From: Kitasatospora cinereorecta
GTDB taxonomy: Bacteria > Actinomycetota > Actinomycetes > Streptomycetales > Streptomycetaceae
Assembly (NCBI RefSeq): GCF_024172095.1
Contig: NZ_JAMZDX010000006.1
Location: 186,001-250,000 of the forward strand
Direction of reading: 5' to 3'
Length of the DNA: 64,000 bases
Shown here: positions 32,171 through 40,199 of the stretch, one piece after another
Position numbering within the stretch: the stretch's first letter is position 1
Layout of the letters: every line of letters starts with the position of its first letter
Program-made: the position numbers and the translations under genes
The notes under the pieces: generated by a model
The model's database searches: none
Seen by the model: the letters and a program-made list of their open reading frames with translations, nothing else
Told to the model about the DNA's origin: nothing

Positions 32171-33082
32171 TCAGGGGTGGAAGAGGGCGTTGAGGTCGCC
32201 GAAGGGGAGGGCGTTGTCGAGGGTGGTGTGGTGGCCGGTGGCGAGGAGTTCGGCGGCGGCGTTGCGGGTGGCGGTGTAGGCGGCCTGGGCGAGGGCGGTG
32301 CCGAGGCTGATGCGGCGGACGCCGGTGGCGGCGAGGGCGGGGACGGTCGGGCCGCCGGGGACGGCCATGGCGTTGACCGGGAGGGGTGAACGCGCGCAGA
32401 GGGCGGTGAGGAGGTCGAGGTCGAGCAGGCCGCGGACGAAGATCCCGTCGGCGCCCGCTTCGGCGTAGGCGTCCGCGCGGCGCAGGGTCTCGTCGAGTCG
32501 GCCGGACTCCTCGCCGATGCCGAAGAGGAAGACGTCGGTGCGGGCGTTGAGCAGCAGCTCCGGCAGGCCGGCCGCGGCAGCGGCCTCGCGGGCGGCGCGC
32601 AGCCGGGCGGCCTGTGCGGCCGGGGTGAAGAGCGGGCCGCCGACGGCGGTGGAGTCCTCCAGGTTGACGCCGACCGCGCCGGCGCCGACCATCGCGCGGA
32701 CGGTGGCGGCGACGTCCGCCGGGTCCGGGCCGTAGCCGCCTTCGATGTCGACGGTGACGGGGAGGGGGACGGCGGCCACGATCCGGCGGGCCGCCTCGAC
32801 GGCGTCCGTACGGCCGAGGGTCTGGCCGTCGCCGAGGCCGTGCGACCAGGAGACGCCGCCGCTGGTGGTGGCGATGGCGGCGGCCCCGGCGGCGGCGACC
32901 ACCGCGGCGCTGCCGGCGTCCCAGGCGTTGGGGAGGACGAGGAGGGGGCCGGCGCTCAGGTCGCGCAGCCGCTGGGCCTTGGCGCGGGTGGAGGCGGTGA
33001 CGCCGGTCGTGACGGCGGTCGTGGTGCCCGGGGCGGCGGGGTCGGGGAGGATGAGGGTGCTGTCGACGGGCACGGGGATCAC
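32171..33082 (-). CDS. Isocitrate lyase/PEP mutase family protein
   Basis: 303 residues from GTG 33082 (VIPVPVDSTLILP); GTG 33073 is possible. The TIM-barrel signatures are LLVLPNAWDAGSAAVVAAAG, SWSHGLGDGQ, TVDIEGGYGPDPADV, VGVNLEDS and LLLNARTDVFLFG. The last region is where true isocitrate lyases carry K(K/R)CGH, which is absent here. This is the oxaloacetase/PEP-mutase-like subgroup of unknown substrate found widely in Streptomyces. The C-terminus NALFHP is also usual for this group. Confidence 0.85.
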   Translation of the reverse strand: MIPVPVDSTLILPDPAAPGTTTAVTTGVTASTRAKAQRLRDLSAGPLLVLPNAWDAGSAAVVAAAGAAAIATTSGGVSWSHGLGDGQTLGRTDAVEAARRIVAAVPLPVTVDIEGGYGPDPADVAATVRAMVGAGAVGVNLEDSTAVGGPLFTPAAQAARLRAAREAAAAAGLPELLLNARTDVFLFGIGEESGRLDETLRRADAYAEAGADGIFVRGLLDLDLLTALCARSPLPVNAMAVPGGPTVPALAATGVRRISLGTALAQAAYTATRNAAAELLATGHHTTLDNALPFGDLNALFHP

Positions 33083-33410
33083 CGTTCCTGGGGCTGGGTG
33101 GTGGGCGGTGGTCCCCGCCCGGTGGGAAGCGTGCCGGGCCCGCCGGGGTGGGGGTACTGATTCGGCTCTGCCTGAATCCATCGCCGGTCCACCGCATGGA
33201 TCCACCGCCCGTCCAGCGCCGGAGGCGGGCGGGACACACGGTCCGGTGGCGGGTTCACGCCACCGCGGCTGGTGCTGTCCGGACGGCCCGGATAGGTGCG
33301 AATGGCCCCATATCCGGCCCCGTTGCCGACCCCCTCCTCATATGATCGGAGCGACATGCGTCATCCTTGGTGATGAAAAGCACTGCCCAGACACCAGCAG
33401 GAGGAAGCTC
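33083..33410 (+). promoter_or_regulatory. crp upstream region with -10-like box
   Basis: 328 bp with no gene. TATGAT at 33341-33346 is a good -10 candidate with no clear -35, 65 bp before the crp start. TCATC-N6-GATGA (33361-33376) is a dyad just downstream and could be an operator. I see no TGTGA-N6-TCACA Crp site. Confidence 0.4.
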
Positions 33411-34085
33411 GTGGACGACGTTCTGCGGCGCGCCGCGCTCTTCGCGGCTCTCGACGACGACCAGGCTGCCGAGCTCCGCGCTTCCATGACCGAGGTGACG
33501 CTCGCCCGCGGTGAGTCGCTGTTCCACGAGGGCGACCCGGGCGATCGGCTGTACGTGGTGGTCGAGGGCAAGGTCAAGCTGCACCGCGCCTCGCCGGACG
33601 GCCGCGAGAACATGCTGGCCGTACTCGGCCCCAGCGAAATGATCGGCGAGCTGTCGCTGTTCGACCCGGGCCCGCGCACCGCCACCGCCACCGCGCTGAC
33701 CGAGTGCAAGCTGCTCGGCCTCGGCCACGGCGACCTGCTGCCGCTGCTGCACGCCCGCCCCGAGGTGTCGATCGCGCTGCTGCGCGCCATCGCCCGCCGC
33801 CTGCGCCGGACCAACGACGTGATGTCCGACCTCGTCTTCTCCGACGTGCCGGGCCGCGTCGCCAAGGCGCTGCTGGACCTGTCGCGCCGCTTCGGCGTGC
33901 AGTCCGACGAGGGCATCCACGTCGCCCACGACCTCACCCAGGAGGAGCTGGCCCAGCTGGTCGGCGCCTCCCGCGAGACGGTCAACAAGGCGCTCGCCGA
34001 CTTCGCCGGCCGCGGCTGGCTGAAGCTGGAGGCCCGGGCGGTGGTCCTGATGGACGTCGAGCGGCTCTCCCGCCGTTCCCGGTAG
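33411..34085 (+). CDS. crp: Crp/Fnr-family cAMP receptor protein
   Basis: 224 residues from GTG 33411 with AGGAGGAA upstream. The cyclic-nucleotide domain contains GDRLYVVVEGKVKLHR and MIGELSLFDPGPRTATATA, matching the phosphate-binding cassette of cAMP receptors. The C-terminal HTH is LTQEELAQLVGASRETVNKA. Length and sequence agree with S. coelicolor Crp (SCO3571), which controls germination, development and antibiotic pathways. It stands alone, followed by a very long terminator hairpin. Confidence 0.95.
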   Translation: MDDVLRRAALFAALDDDQAAELRASMTEVTLARGESLFHEGDPGDRLYVVVEGKVKLHRASPDGRENMLAVLGPSEMIGELSLFDPGPRTATATALTECKLLGLGHGDLLPLLHARPEVSIALLRAIARRLRRTNDVMSDLVFSDVPGRVAKALLDLSRRFGVQSDEGIHVAHDLTQEELAQLVGASRETVNKALADFAGRGWLKLEARAVVLMDVERLSRRSR

Positions 34086-34116
34086 TCGCGACAGCCGCGC
34101 AGCCGAGCACACGATC

Positions 34117-34189
34117 AGGGGCGCGGGGACCGCGCGAACGGCCAGGCACCGAGCGGTGCGGTGGCCGGTCGCACGGTCCCCGCGCCCCT
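34117..34189. terminator. Long hairpin of the AGGGGCGCGGGGA class
   Basis: Sixteen-bp arms AGGGGCGCGGGGACCG (34117-34132) and CGGTCCCCGCGCCCCT (34174-34189) enclose inner pairings GGCCA/TGGCC and GCACC/GGTGC. Very similar inverted repeats end many Streptomyces transcription units. It lies between convergent crp and the MBL gene. Confidence 0.8.
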
Positions 34190-34261
34190 GTCGTTCTGTG
34201 CAGACGGGGACAAGGACGAGGACGAGCCCGTACGCCGCAGGGCCGCGGACGGGCCCGCCGG

Positions 34262-35083
34262 TCAGATGAGGCCGTGGTCCTCGAGGTAGCTGAGCTGCGC
34301 GCGGACCGACAGTTCGGCGGCGGGCCACAGGGAGCGGTCCACGTCCGCGTACACCCGGGCGACCACCTGCTCCGCGGTACGGCAGCCGGCCTCGACGGCG
34401 GTCTCCACCTGGGCGAGGCGGGAGGCGCGGTGGGCCAGGTAGTAGTCGACCGCGCCGAGCGCGTCGGCGAGGACCGGGCCGTGGCCGGGCAGGACGGTGC
34501 GGACGCCGTGGTCGGAGGCCATGGTGTGCAGGCGGCGCAGCGAGTCGAGGTAGTCGCCGAGGCGGCCGTCGGGGTGGGCGACCATCGTGGTGCCGCGGCC
34601 GAGGACGGTGTCGCCGGTGAGCACGGCGCCGTCGGCGGGCAGGTGGAAGGTCAGCGAGTCGGCGGTATGGCCCGGGGTGCCGATCACGCGGATCTCCAGG
34701 CCGCCGACCTCGATCCGCTGACCGCCGTGCAGACCCTCGTCGCCGAGGCGGTGGGCCGGGTCCAGGGCGCGGACCCGGGTGCCGGTGAGTTCGGCGAAGC
34801 GGGCGGCGCCCTCGGCGTGGTCGTGGTGGCCGTGGGTGAGCAGGGTGAGCGCGACGCGCTTGCCCTGCTGTTCGGCGGCCTGGACCACCCGACGCAGGTG
34901 TCCTTCGTCCAGCGGGCCGGGGTCGATCACCACGGCCAGGTCGGAGTCGGGTTCCGAGAGCAGCCAGGTGTTGGTGCCGTCCAGCGTCATCGGTGACGGG
35001 TTGGGCGCCAGCACGCAGAGCGCTCGCGGGGTGGCGACCCCGCCGACCGTGTCGGCGGGGTCGCCGGGCAGCAGACTCGTCAC
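34262..35083 (-). CDS. MBL-fold metallohydrolase (Rv3677c/LACTB2 type)
   Basis: 273 residues from GTG 35083, overlapping the preceding 57-residue ORF as GTGA. Zinc motifs are LTHGHHDHAEGA, TPGHTADSLTFHL, VLTGDTVLG and VLPGHGPVL. The C-terminal winged-helix-like part (TAEQVVARVYADVDRSLWPA) is typical of LACTB2-like proteins. Homologues are glyoxalase II-like hydrolases or RNases; the substrate here is unknown. The place next to crp is conserved in mycobacteria. Confidence 0.88.
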   Translation of the reverse strand: MTSLLPGDPADTVGGVATPRALCVLAPNPSPMTLDGTNTWLLSEPDSDLAVVIDPGPLDEGHLRRVVQAAEQQGKRVALTLLTHGHHDHAEGAARFAELTGTRVRALDPAHRLGDEGLHGGQRIEVGGLEIRVIGTPGHTADSLTFHLPADGAVLTGDTVLGRGTTMVAHPDGRLGDYLDSLRRLHTMASDHGVRTVLPGHGPVLADALGAVDYYLAHRASRLAQVETAVEAGCRTAEQVVARVYADVDRSLWPAAELSVRAQLSYLEDHGLI

Positions 35084-35253
35084 GAGCCGTCCGTCTCGGT
35101 GCGGCCGAGTGCCCGCAGGGGGAGTGCGCGCACCAGGGGGCGCACGGTGGGGTCGGCGGAGATCACCGGCGAGTCGCAGGCGGTCACGCGGGGCTGGAGG
35201 CTGCGGGCGGGCAGGCTGGGTGCCGTCCGGCGAGCCACGTCGTTGTGGATCAT
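35080..35253 (-). CDS. 57-residue ORF translationally coupled to the MBL gene
   Basis: ATG 35253 with GGAAGGA upstream opens MIHNDVARRTAPSLPARSLQ and continues to RALGRTETDGS. Its TGA lies inside the GTGA start of the MBL gene. It contains one Cys, many Arg and Pro, and no membrane helix. I recognise no family. The coupling argues that it is translated, perhaps as a leader ORF that sets MBL expression. Confidence 0.5.
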   Translation of the reverse strand: MIHNDVARRTAPSLPARSLQPRVTACDSPVISADPTVRPLVRALPLRALGRTETDGS

Positions 35254-35349
35254 CGGCCGTTCGTCCTTCCGTGTCGGCTGGGCTGCTTCGTCAGCCCATC
35301 AGATCTTCTTCGTCCCATCGGAATCCCATGGAGATCCGCATCCCCTGGA

Positions 35350-35374
35350 GATCCGATCGGAGTCCCGTCGGATC
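35350..35374 (-). terminator. Hairpin after the Nudix gene
   Basis: GATCCGA (35350-35356), 11-base loop, TCGGATC (35368-35374). It lies just beyond the Nudix stop on the minus strand. TGGAGATCCG occurs twice next to it. Confidence 0.5.
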
Positions 35375-35380
35375 AGGTGA

Positions 35381-36241
35381 TCAGACGGGAAACTCTCCGT
35401 CGATGGTCAGCTCGTCATACCCCGACCATCGCACCGTCATACGATCACCCGCCACCTCGGCCTTGCCGAGGACCGGGCGGACGGTCCGCTCCGCCGCCGC
35501 GGCCAGTGCCTCGGCCGCCGAGCGGGCCGGCAGCAGCTCGCGCAGCACCGTGACGGTGGGCGGCATCATCCCGTACCGGCCCTCGGCGTGACCGGCCACC
35601 GCCTCGGCCGGGGACAGCCAGGCGACCCGGTCGGCCTCGCCGACCTCCAGGGCCGCCGACTGGCCGGACGGCATCGCGGCGACGAAGAACCAGGTGTCGA
35701 ACCGGCGCTCCTCGAAGGCGGGGGTGATCCAGCGGGCCCAGGCGCCCAGCAGGTCGCTGCGCAGCACCAGGCCGTGCTTGGCGAGGAACTCGGCGAAGGA
35801 GAGTTCGCGGGCCTCCAGGGCGGCCCGCTCGGCGGTCCAGTCCCGGGCCTCGGCCACGGTCCGCTCGTCGGGGCCGGCCAGCAGGACGCCGGCCTCCTCG
35901 AAGGTCTCGCGGACCGCCGCGCACACCACCGCCTGCGCGGTGCGGGCGTCGGTCCCCAGCCGCTCGCCCCACTCGGCGGGCGTCGGTCCGGCCCAGCCGG
36001 GCGCGGCCTCGGCGTCCCGGGAGTCGACCCCGCCGCCGGGGTAGGCGTACATCCCGCCGGCGAACGCCATCGAGGTGCGGCGGCGCAGCAGGTACGCCTG
36101 CGGCCCGTCGGCGCCGTCCCGCAGCAGGACCACGGTGGCCGAGGGCTTGGGTTCGGGCGGGGTCAGCTCGCCCGCCGCGACGGCCCTGATCCGGGCAGGC
36201 CAACCGGGCGGCATCGGGAGCGACGGTGCTCTCTGGTCCAT
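35381..36241 (-). CDS. Nudix hydrolase (NUDT19-like)
   Basis: 286 residues. It begins with a Pro-rich segment, then SATVVLLRDGADGPQAYLLR and MAFAGGMYAYPGGGVD. The Nudix helix is AAVRETFEEAGVLL, keeping REx2EExG in relaxed form. The later ARWITPAFEERRFDTWFFVA motif is characteristic of the NUDT7/NUDT19 CoA hydrolase-like branch. The substrate is a guess. It leads no clear operon; RidA lies 97 bp upstream on the same strand. Confidence 0.8.
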   Translation of the reverse strand: MDQRAPSLPMPPGWPARIRAVAAGELTPPEPKPSATVVLLRDGADGPQAYLLRRRTSMAFAGGMYAYPGGGVDSRDAEAAPGWAGPTPAEWGERLGTDARTAQAVVCAAVRETFEEAGVLLAGPDERTVAEARDWTAERAALEARELSFAEFLAKHGLVLRSDLLGAWARWITPAFEERRFDTWFFVAAMPSGQSAALEVGEADRVAWLSPAEAVAGHAEGRYGMMPPTVTVLRELLPARSAAEALAAAAERTVRPVLGKAEVAGDRMTVRWSGYDELTIDGEFPV

Positions 36242-36338
36242 GCCCGGATGCTAAGCGCCCGGGGGCGCATGGTGGAAGAGCAGCCCTCCACCTGCGCCCC
36301 CGGGGACGGGAACGGCCCGTCGGGGCCGAACGCCGAGG

Positions 36339-36803
36339 TCAGTCGCGGACGCGGACCTGGATCTCGACCTCGACCGGGGCGTCCAGCGGCAGCACCGCGA
36401 CGCCGACGGCGCTGCGCGCGTGCACGCCGGCCTCGCCCAGCACCTGGCCGAGCAGCTCGCTGGTGCCGTTGACCACGCCGGGCTGGCCGGTGAAGTCGGG
36501 GGCGGAGGCGACGAAGCCGACCACCTTCACGACCTGCTCGATCCGGTCCAGGTCGCCGATCACGGACTTCACCGCGGCCAGTGCGTTCAGCGCACAGATC
36601 TGCGCCAGCTGCTTGGCCTCCTCGGCGGTCACCTCGGCGCCGACCTTGCCGGTGCTGGGCAGCTTGCCCGCCACCATCGGCAGCTGGCCGGAGGTCAGCA
36701 CGTACTCGCCGGAGCGGACGGCCGGCACGTAGGCGGCGACCGGCGGCGCCACCTCGGGGAGGGTCAGGCCGAGCTCGGCGAGCTTCTCCTCAACCTTGCT
36801 CAT
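36339..36803 (-). CDS. RidA-family protein
   Basis: 154 residues. The YjgF/RidA fold is shown by VRSGEYVLTSGQLPMVAGKL, CALNALAAVKSVIGDLDRIE and VGVAVLPLDAPVEVEIQVRV. The Arg of VHARSAVG is at the position of the substrate carboxylate-binding Arg of RidA (Arg105 in E. coli). True RidA hydrolyses reactive enamine/imine intermediates. This is the longer Rv3678c-like form and its exact activity is unproven. Confidence 0.88.
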   Translation of the reverse strand: MSKVEEKLAELGLTLPEVAPPVAAYVPAVRSGEYVLTSGQLPMVAGKLPSTGKVGAEVTAEEAKQLAQICALNALAAVKSVIGDLDRIEQVVKVVGFVASAPDFTGQPGVVNGTSELLGQVLGEAGVHARSAVGVAVLPLDAPVEVEIQVRVRD

Positions 36804-36804
36804 G

Positions 36805-36963
36805 TCAGCCCTTCTCCCGCTTCAGGTACGCGACGAGCTGCTCGGGGTTGTTCGGGCCCGGCACGACCTGGACGAGCTCCCAGCCGTCCTCGCCCCAGGT
36901 GTCCAGGATCTGCTTGGTGGCGTGCACGAGGAGCGGCACGGTGACGTATTCCCACTTGGTCAT
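36805..36963 (-). CDS. DUF4177 small protein
   Basis: 52 residues from ATG 36963: MTKWEYVTVPLLVHATKQIL, then GEDGWELVQVVPG. The KWEY and GWELV signatures define DUF4177. It lies one base upstream of the RidA gene on the same strand, so the two form an operon. M. tuberculosis Rv3678A is the matching neighbour. The function is unknown. Confidence 0.85.
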   Translation of the reverse strand: MTKWEYVTVPLLVHATKQILDTWGEDGWELVQVVPGPNNPEQLVAYLKREKG

Positions 36964-37122
36964 GGGGGTGACTCTAGCCCGCCCGCCCGGTGTGAGGTGG
37001 GACACAAAGGGGGCATGATTGCCCGCGGCCGCCCGGATGGTCCCGGCATCCGCGCCGCTCGCTGGTTACGCTCGCCGTGAGGGCACCGCTCGGTGCCGGT
37101 CGACGACGGACGGAGACGGAGC

Positions 37123-38190
37123 GTGGCGAGCACCGGCGGCCCGGCAGCGCCGAGGGACCCGGACTGGGAGGGCGTCAGGCTGCACGTCGTCACCGGCAAG
37201 GGCGGCACCGGGAAGACCACGCTGGCCGCCGCCCTGGCCCTGGCGCTGGCCGCCGAGGGCCGCCGGACGCTGCTGATCGAGGTCGAGGGGCGGCAGGGGA
37301 TCGCCGAGCTCTTCGGCATCTCGGCGCTGCCGTACGAGGAGCGGAAGATCGCCGGCGTGACCCCCGCGCAGCTGGGCCTGCCCGGCCGGGCGCCGGGCGA
37401 GGTGCACGCGTTGGCGATCGACACCGAGCTGGCGCTGCTCGAGTACCTGGAGATGTTCTACAAGCTCGGCCGGGCCGGGAAGGCCCTGCAGAAGGTCGGG
37501 TTCGTCGACTTCGCGACCACCGTCGCGCCTGGGGTGCGGGACGTGCTGCTGACCGGGAAGGCCTGCGAGGCGGCCCGTCGCAAGGGTCCCGACGGCCGTC
37601 CGCTGTACGACGCGGTGGTGATGGACGCTCCGCCGACCGGTCGGATCACCCGCTTCCTCAACGTCAACGCGGAGGTGGCCGGGCTGGCCCGGATCGGCCC
37701 GATCCACAGCCAGGCGCAGGCCGTGATGCGGGTGCTGAAGGCGCCCGAGACGGCGGTCCACTTCGTCACGCTGCTGGAGGAGATGCCGGTGCAGGAGACG
37801 GTGGACGGCATCGCCGAGCTGCGCGAGGCGAAGCTGCCGGTCGGCGGGGTGCTGGTCAACATGGTCCGGCCGCCGGTGCTGGACGCCGCCGCGGTGGCGG
37901 CCGTCGACGGCGACCACCGCGAGGAGGTGGCGCTGGCCCTGGCCGAGGCCGGCCTCGGCGGGCGGGCACGCAAGCCGGAGACCGTCCGCGCGCACATCGA
38001 GCCGCTGCTCGGCCCGCTGCTGGAGCAGGCCAGGGAGCACAGCGAGCGGGTCGAGCTGGAGCGGTCCCAGCGGGCGGACCTGCAGCAACTGCGGCTGCCC
38101 ACGTACGAGCTGCCGCTGCTCGGCGAGGGCGTGGACCTCGGCGGCCTGTACCGGCTGGCGGCGGAGCTCAAGCGGCAGGGGGCGGCATGA
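37123..38190 (+). CDS. ArsA/GET3-like ATPase, first of pair (Rv3679 type)
   Basis: 355 residues from GTG 37123 (VASTGGPAAPRD); GTG 37093 is an alternative. Walker A is VVTGKGGTGKTTLAAALA, with EVEGRQGIAELFG and VVMDAPPTGRITRFLN as switch regions. The Cys residues that bind arsenite in ArsA are absent, so it is not an arsenic pump subunit. In M. tuberculosis the Rv3679-Rv3680 pair forms a complex linked to anion or metabolite stress. Its stop overlaps the next start as ATGA. Confidence 0.85.
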   Translation: MASTGGPAAPRDPDWEGVRLHVVTGKGGTGKTTLAAALALALAAEGRRTLLIEVEGRQGIAELFGISALPYEERKIAGVTPAQLGLPGRAPGEVHALAIDTELALLEYLEMFYKLGRAGKALQKVGFVDFATTVAPGVRDVLLTGKACEAARRKGPDGRPLYDAVVMDAPPTGRITRFLNVNAEVAGLARIGPIHSQAQAVMRVLKAPETAVHFVTLLEEMPVQETVDGIAELREAKLPVGGVLVNMVRPPVLDAAAVAAVDGDHREEVALALAEAGLGGRARKPETVRAHIEPLLGPLLEQAREHSERVELERSQRADLQQLRLPTYELPLLGEGVDLGGLYRLAAELKRQGAA

Positions 38191-39374
38191 CGACGCGGAC
38201 GGCACCGACCCGGACCACCCCCCGCGTGGGCACCCGGCTGGAGATCGACACGCTGATCGAGGACCCGGAGACCCGGATCGTGGTCTGCTGCGGCTCCGGC
38301 GGCGTCGGCAAGACCACCACCGCGGCGGCGATCGGACTGCGGGCCGCCGAACGCGGCCGCAAGGTCGTGGTGCTGACCATCGACCCGGCCCGCCGGCTGG
38401 CCCAGTCGATGGGCCTGACCGAGCTCGACAACACCCCGCGCGTGGTCAAGGGCGTCCGCGGCGACGGTGAACTGCAGGCCATGATGCTCGACATGAAGCG
38501 GACCTTCGACGAGGTCGTGCTGGCCCACGCCGAGCCCGAACGGGCCAAGGCGATCATGGAGAACCCGTTCTACCAGTCCCTGTCGGCCGGCTTCGCGGGC
38601 ACCCAGGAGTACATGGCGATGGAGAAGCTCGGCCAGCTGCGCGCCGAGGACCACTGGGACCTGATCGTCGTCGACACCCCGCCCTCGCGCTCCGCCCTGG
38701 ACTTCCTGGACGCCCCCAGCCGGCTCGGCTCTTTCCTGGACGGGAAGGTGATCCGGCTGCTCACCGCGCCCGCCAAGGTCGGCGGCCGGTCGGCGATGAA
38801 GTTCCTGAACGCGGGCATGGGCCTGATCACCGGCACCCTGGGCAAGATCTTCGGTGCCCAACTGCTCACCGACGTACAGACCTTCGTCTCGGCGATGGAC
38901 TCGATGTTCGGCGGCTTCCGTGAGCGCGCCGACCGCACGTACGAACTGCTGAAGGCCCCCGGCACGGCGTTCCTGGTGGTCGCCGCGCCCGAACGGGACG
39001 CGCTGCGCGAGGCGGCGTACTTCGTCGACCGGCTCGCCGCCGACCACATGCCGCTGGCCGGCCTGGTGCTCAACCGGGTCCACACCACCGGGGCGCCGCA
39101 GCTCACCGCCGAGCGGGCACTGGCCGCGGCCGAGGCCCTGGAGGAGAACGGGTCGCCGACCTCCTCGGCGGCCGCCGAGACCGTGGCCGCCGGACTGCTG
39201 CGACTGCACGCCGAGCGGGTGCAGATCATGAACCGCGAGCGGCGCACCCGGGACCGGTTCGTCTCGGTCTATCCGGACGTACCCATCGTCGAGGTGGCCG
39301 CGCTGCCCGGGGACGTCCACGACCTGGACGGCCTGCGGACGGTGGGCGATCGCCTCGGCTCCGCTGTCGACTGA
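38187..39374 (+). CDS. ArsA/GET3-like ATPase, second of pair (Rv3680 type)
   Basis: 395 residues from ATG 38187. Walker A is VCCGSGGVGKTTTAAAIG, followed by LTIDPARRLAQSMGL and LIVVDTPPSRSALDFLDAP. FYQSLSAGFAGTQEYMAMEK is the family-specific segment. Translationally coupled to the first ATPase, suggesting a heteromeric complex. A terminator separates it from convergent wblA. Confidence 0.87.
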   Translation: MTTRTAPTRTTPRVGTRLEIDTLIEDPETRIVVCCGSGGVGKTTTAAAIGLRAAERGRKVVVLTIDPARRLAQSMGLTELDNTPRVVKGVRGDGELQAMMLDMKRTFDEVVLAHAEPERAKAIMENPFYQSLSAGFAGTQEYMAMEKLGQLRAEDHWDLIVVDTPPSRSALDFLDAPSRLGSFLDGKVIRLLTAPAKVGGRSAMKFLNAGMGLITGTLGKIFGAQLLTDVQTFVSAMDSMFGGFRERADRTYELLKAPGTAFLVVAAPERDALREAAYFVDRLAADHMPLAGLVLNRVHTTGAPQLTAERALAAAEALEENGSPTSSAAAETVAAGLLRLHAERVQIMNRERRTRDRFVSVYPDVPIVEVAALPGDVHDLDGLRTVGDRLGSAVD

Positions 39375-39400
39375 CCGTCAGACCACCCACGGGTCACGGT

Positions 39401-39430
39401 CACCGGCCTACCCCCCTCGGTCGGCCGGTG
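39401..39430. terminator. Bidirectional terminator between the ArsA-like pair and wblA
   Basis: CACCGGCC (39401-39408) and GGCCGGTG (39423-39430) flank a 14-base loop that contains six C in a row. Confidence 0.7.
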
Positions 39431-39474
39431 CGCCTGCGTCCGGATGAGCTGTCGACGGAGTCGTTGTCGTGCGG

Positions 39475-39798
39475 TCAGCCCGCCTGGGCGTAGTCCCGCA
39501 GGACCACCCCGGTGGCCAGCGACTCCTCGTACTCCATGCGCGCGGTCTCCAGGAGCCGGCGCCACGAGAGCACCGTCGGACGCCGCCGCAGCAGCGCCCT
39601 GCGCTCGCGCTCGGTCATCCCGCCCCAGACACCGAACTCGACGCGGTTGTCCAGCGCGTCCGCCAGGCACTCGGTGCGAACGGGGCACCCGCTGCACACC
39701 GCCTTGGCGCGGTTCTGGGCCGCCCCCTGAACAAACAATTCATCCGGATCGCTCGTGCGGCAGGCCGCCTGCGCGCTCCAGTCATCCACCCAGCCCAT
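39475..39798 (-). CDS. wblA: WblA, WhiB-like iron-sulfur regulator
   Basis: 107 residues from ATG 39798 (MGWVDDWSAQAACRT), the start that best matches S. coelicolor WblA as I recall; GTG 39855 or ATG 39849 would add 17-19 residues. The cluster ligands are C13, C35, C38 and C44, with the turn GVWGG at 56-60 followed by MTERERRALLRRRP, the DNA-contacting basic region. WblA is a developmental regulator and represses antibiotic production in Streptomyces; the M. tuberculosis counterpart is WhiB4. The long region upstream carries three BldD-like boxes. Confidence 0.93.
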   Translation of the reverse strand: MGWVDDWSAQAACRTSDPDELFVQGAAQNRAKAVCSGCPVRTECLADALDNRVEFGVWGGMTERERRALLRRRPTVLSWRRLLETARMEYEESLATGVVLRDYAQAG

Positions 39799-39953
39799 GC
39801 CGGCGCCGTCCTCTCCCGAATCGGGGCTCCCCCACGGCGGCAACGGCATATTCACCGCTGCCAGTTGAGGACGTTACGGAAGAACGGGACGACGCAACAG
39901 CCCCTACGGGCTCAATCTGAAATGACCCGATCGGACTATGGGTACCCGACAGC

Positions 39954-39969
39954 TCACTCGTTGGAGTGA
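39954..39969. promoter_or_regulatory. BldD-like box 1
   Basis: TCACTC-GTTG-GAGTGA, a perfect dyad fitting the BldD half-sites TNACNC and GNGTNA with a 4-bp spacer. It lies 155 bp upstream of the wblA start chosen here. Confidence 0.5.
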
Positions 39970-40013
39970 TCGCAGGTCGCAGGCCTTGTCAGACAGCCTG
40001 AATGCACTTTTCG

Positions 40014-40026
40014 TCACGCTGTGCGA
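40014..40026. promoter_or_regulatory. BldD-like box 2
   Basis: TCACGCTGTGCGA fits the compact BldD consensus TNACNC(A/T)GNGTNA with one mismatch. Confidence 0.4.
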
Positions 40027-40088
40027 CGACAGCAGCTCACGCACTCGCGGCAATGCCCTACAAATAGATCCAAATCGGGCAAAGCTCA

Positions 40089-40104
40089 TCACTCACAAGA
40101 GTGA
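40089..40104. promoter_or_regulatory. BldD-like box 3
   Basis: TCACTC-ACAA-GAGTGA is a second perfect dyad of the same type; extended by TCA/TGA it has 9-bp arms (40086-40107). It lies 96 bp before the PBP start. Apart from the three boxes, the 344-bp stretch between the outermost wblA start and the PBP gene (39856-40199) has no gene and is AT-richer than average. Confidence 0.5.
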
Positions 40105-40199
40105 TGATGATGCACAGAGCGAAGCTGTCGCGAACCTGTGACAAGCGTAGGCGAACACCTGCCCCCCTGTACGGGAATCGGCGACGTAGGGTTCTCTCC

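Noticed and set aside
36226..36472. Plus-strand frames across the Nudix-RidA gap
   Set aside because: Antisense shadows with no ribosome site; the gap of 97 bp needs no gene.
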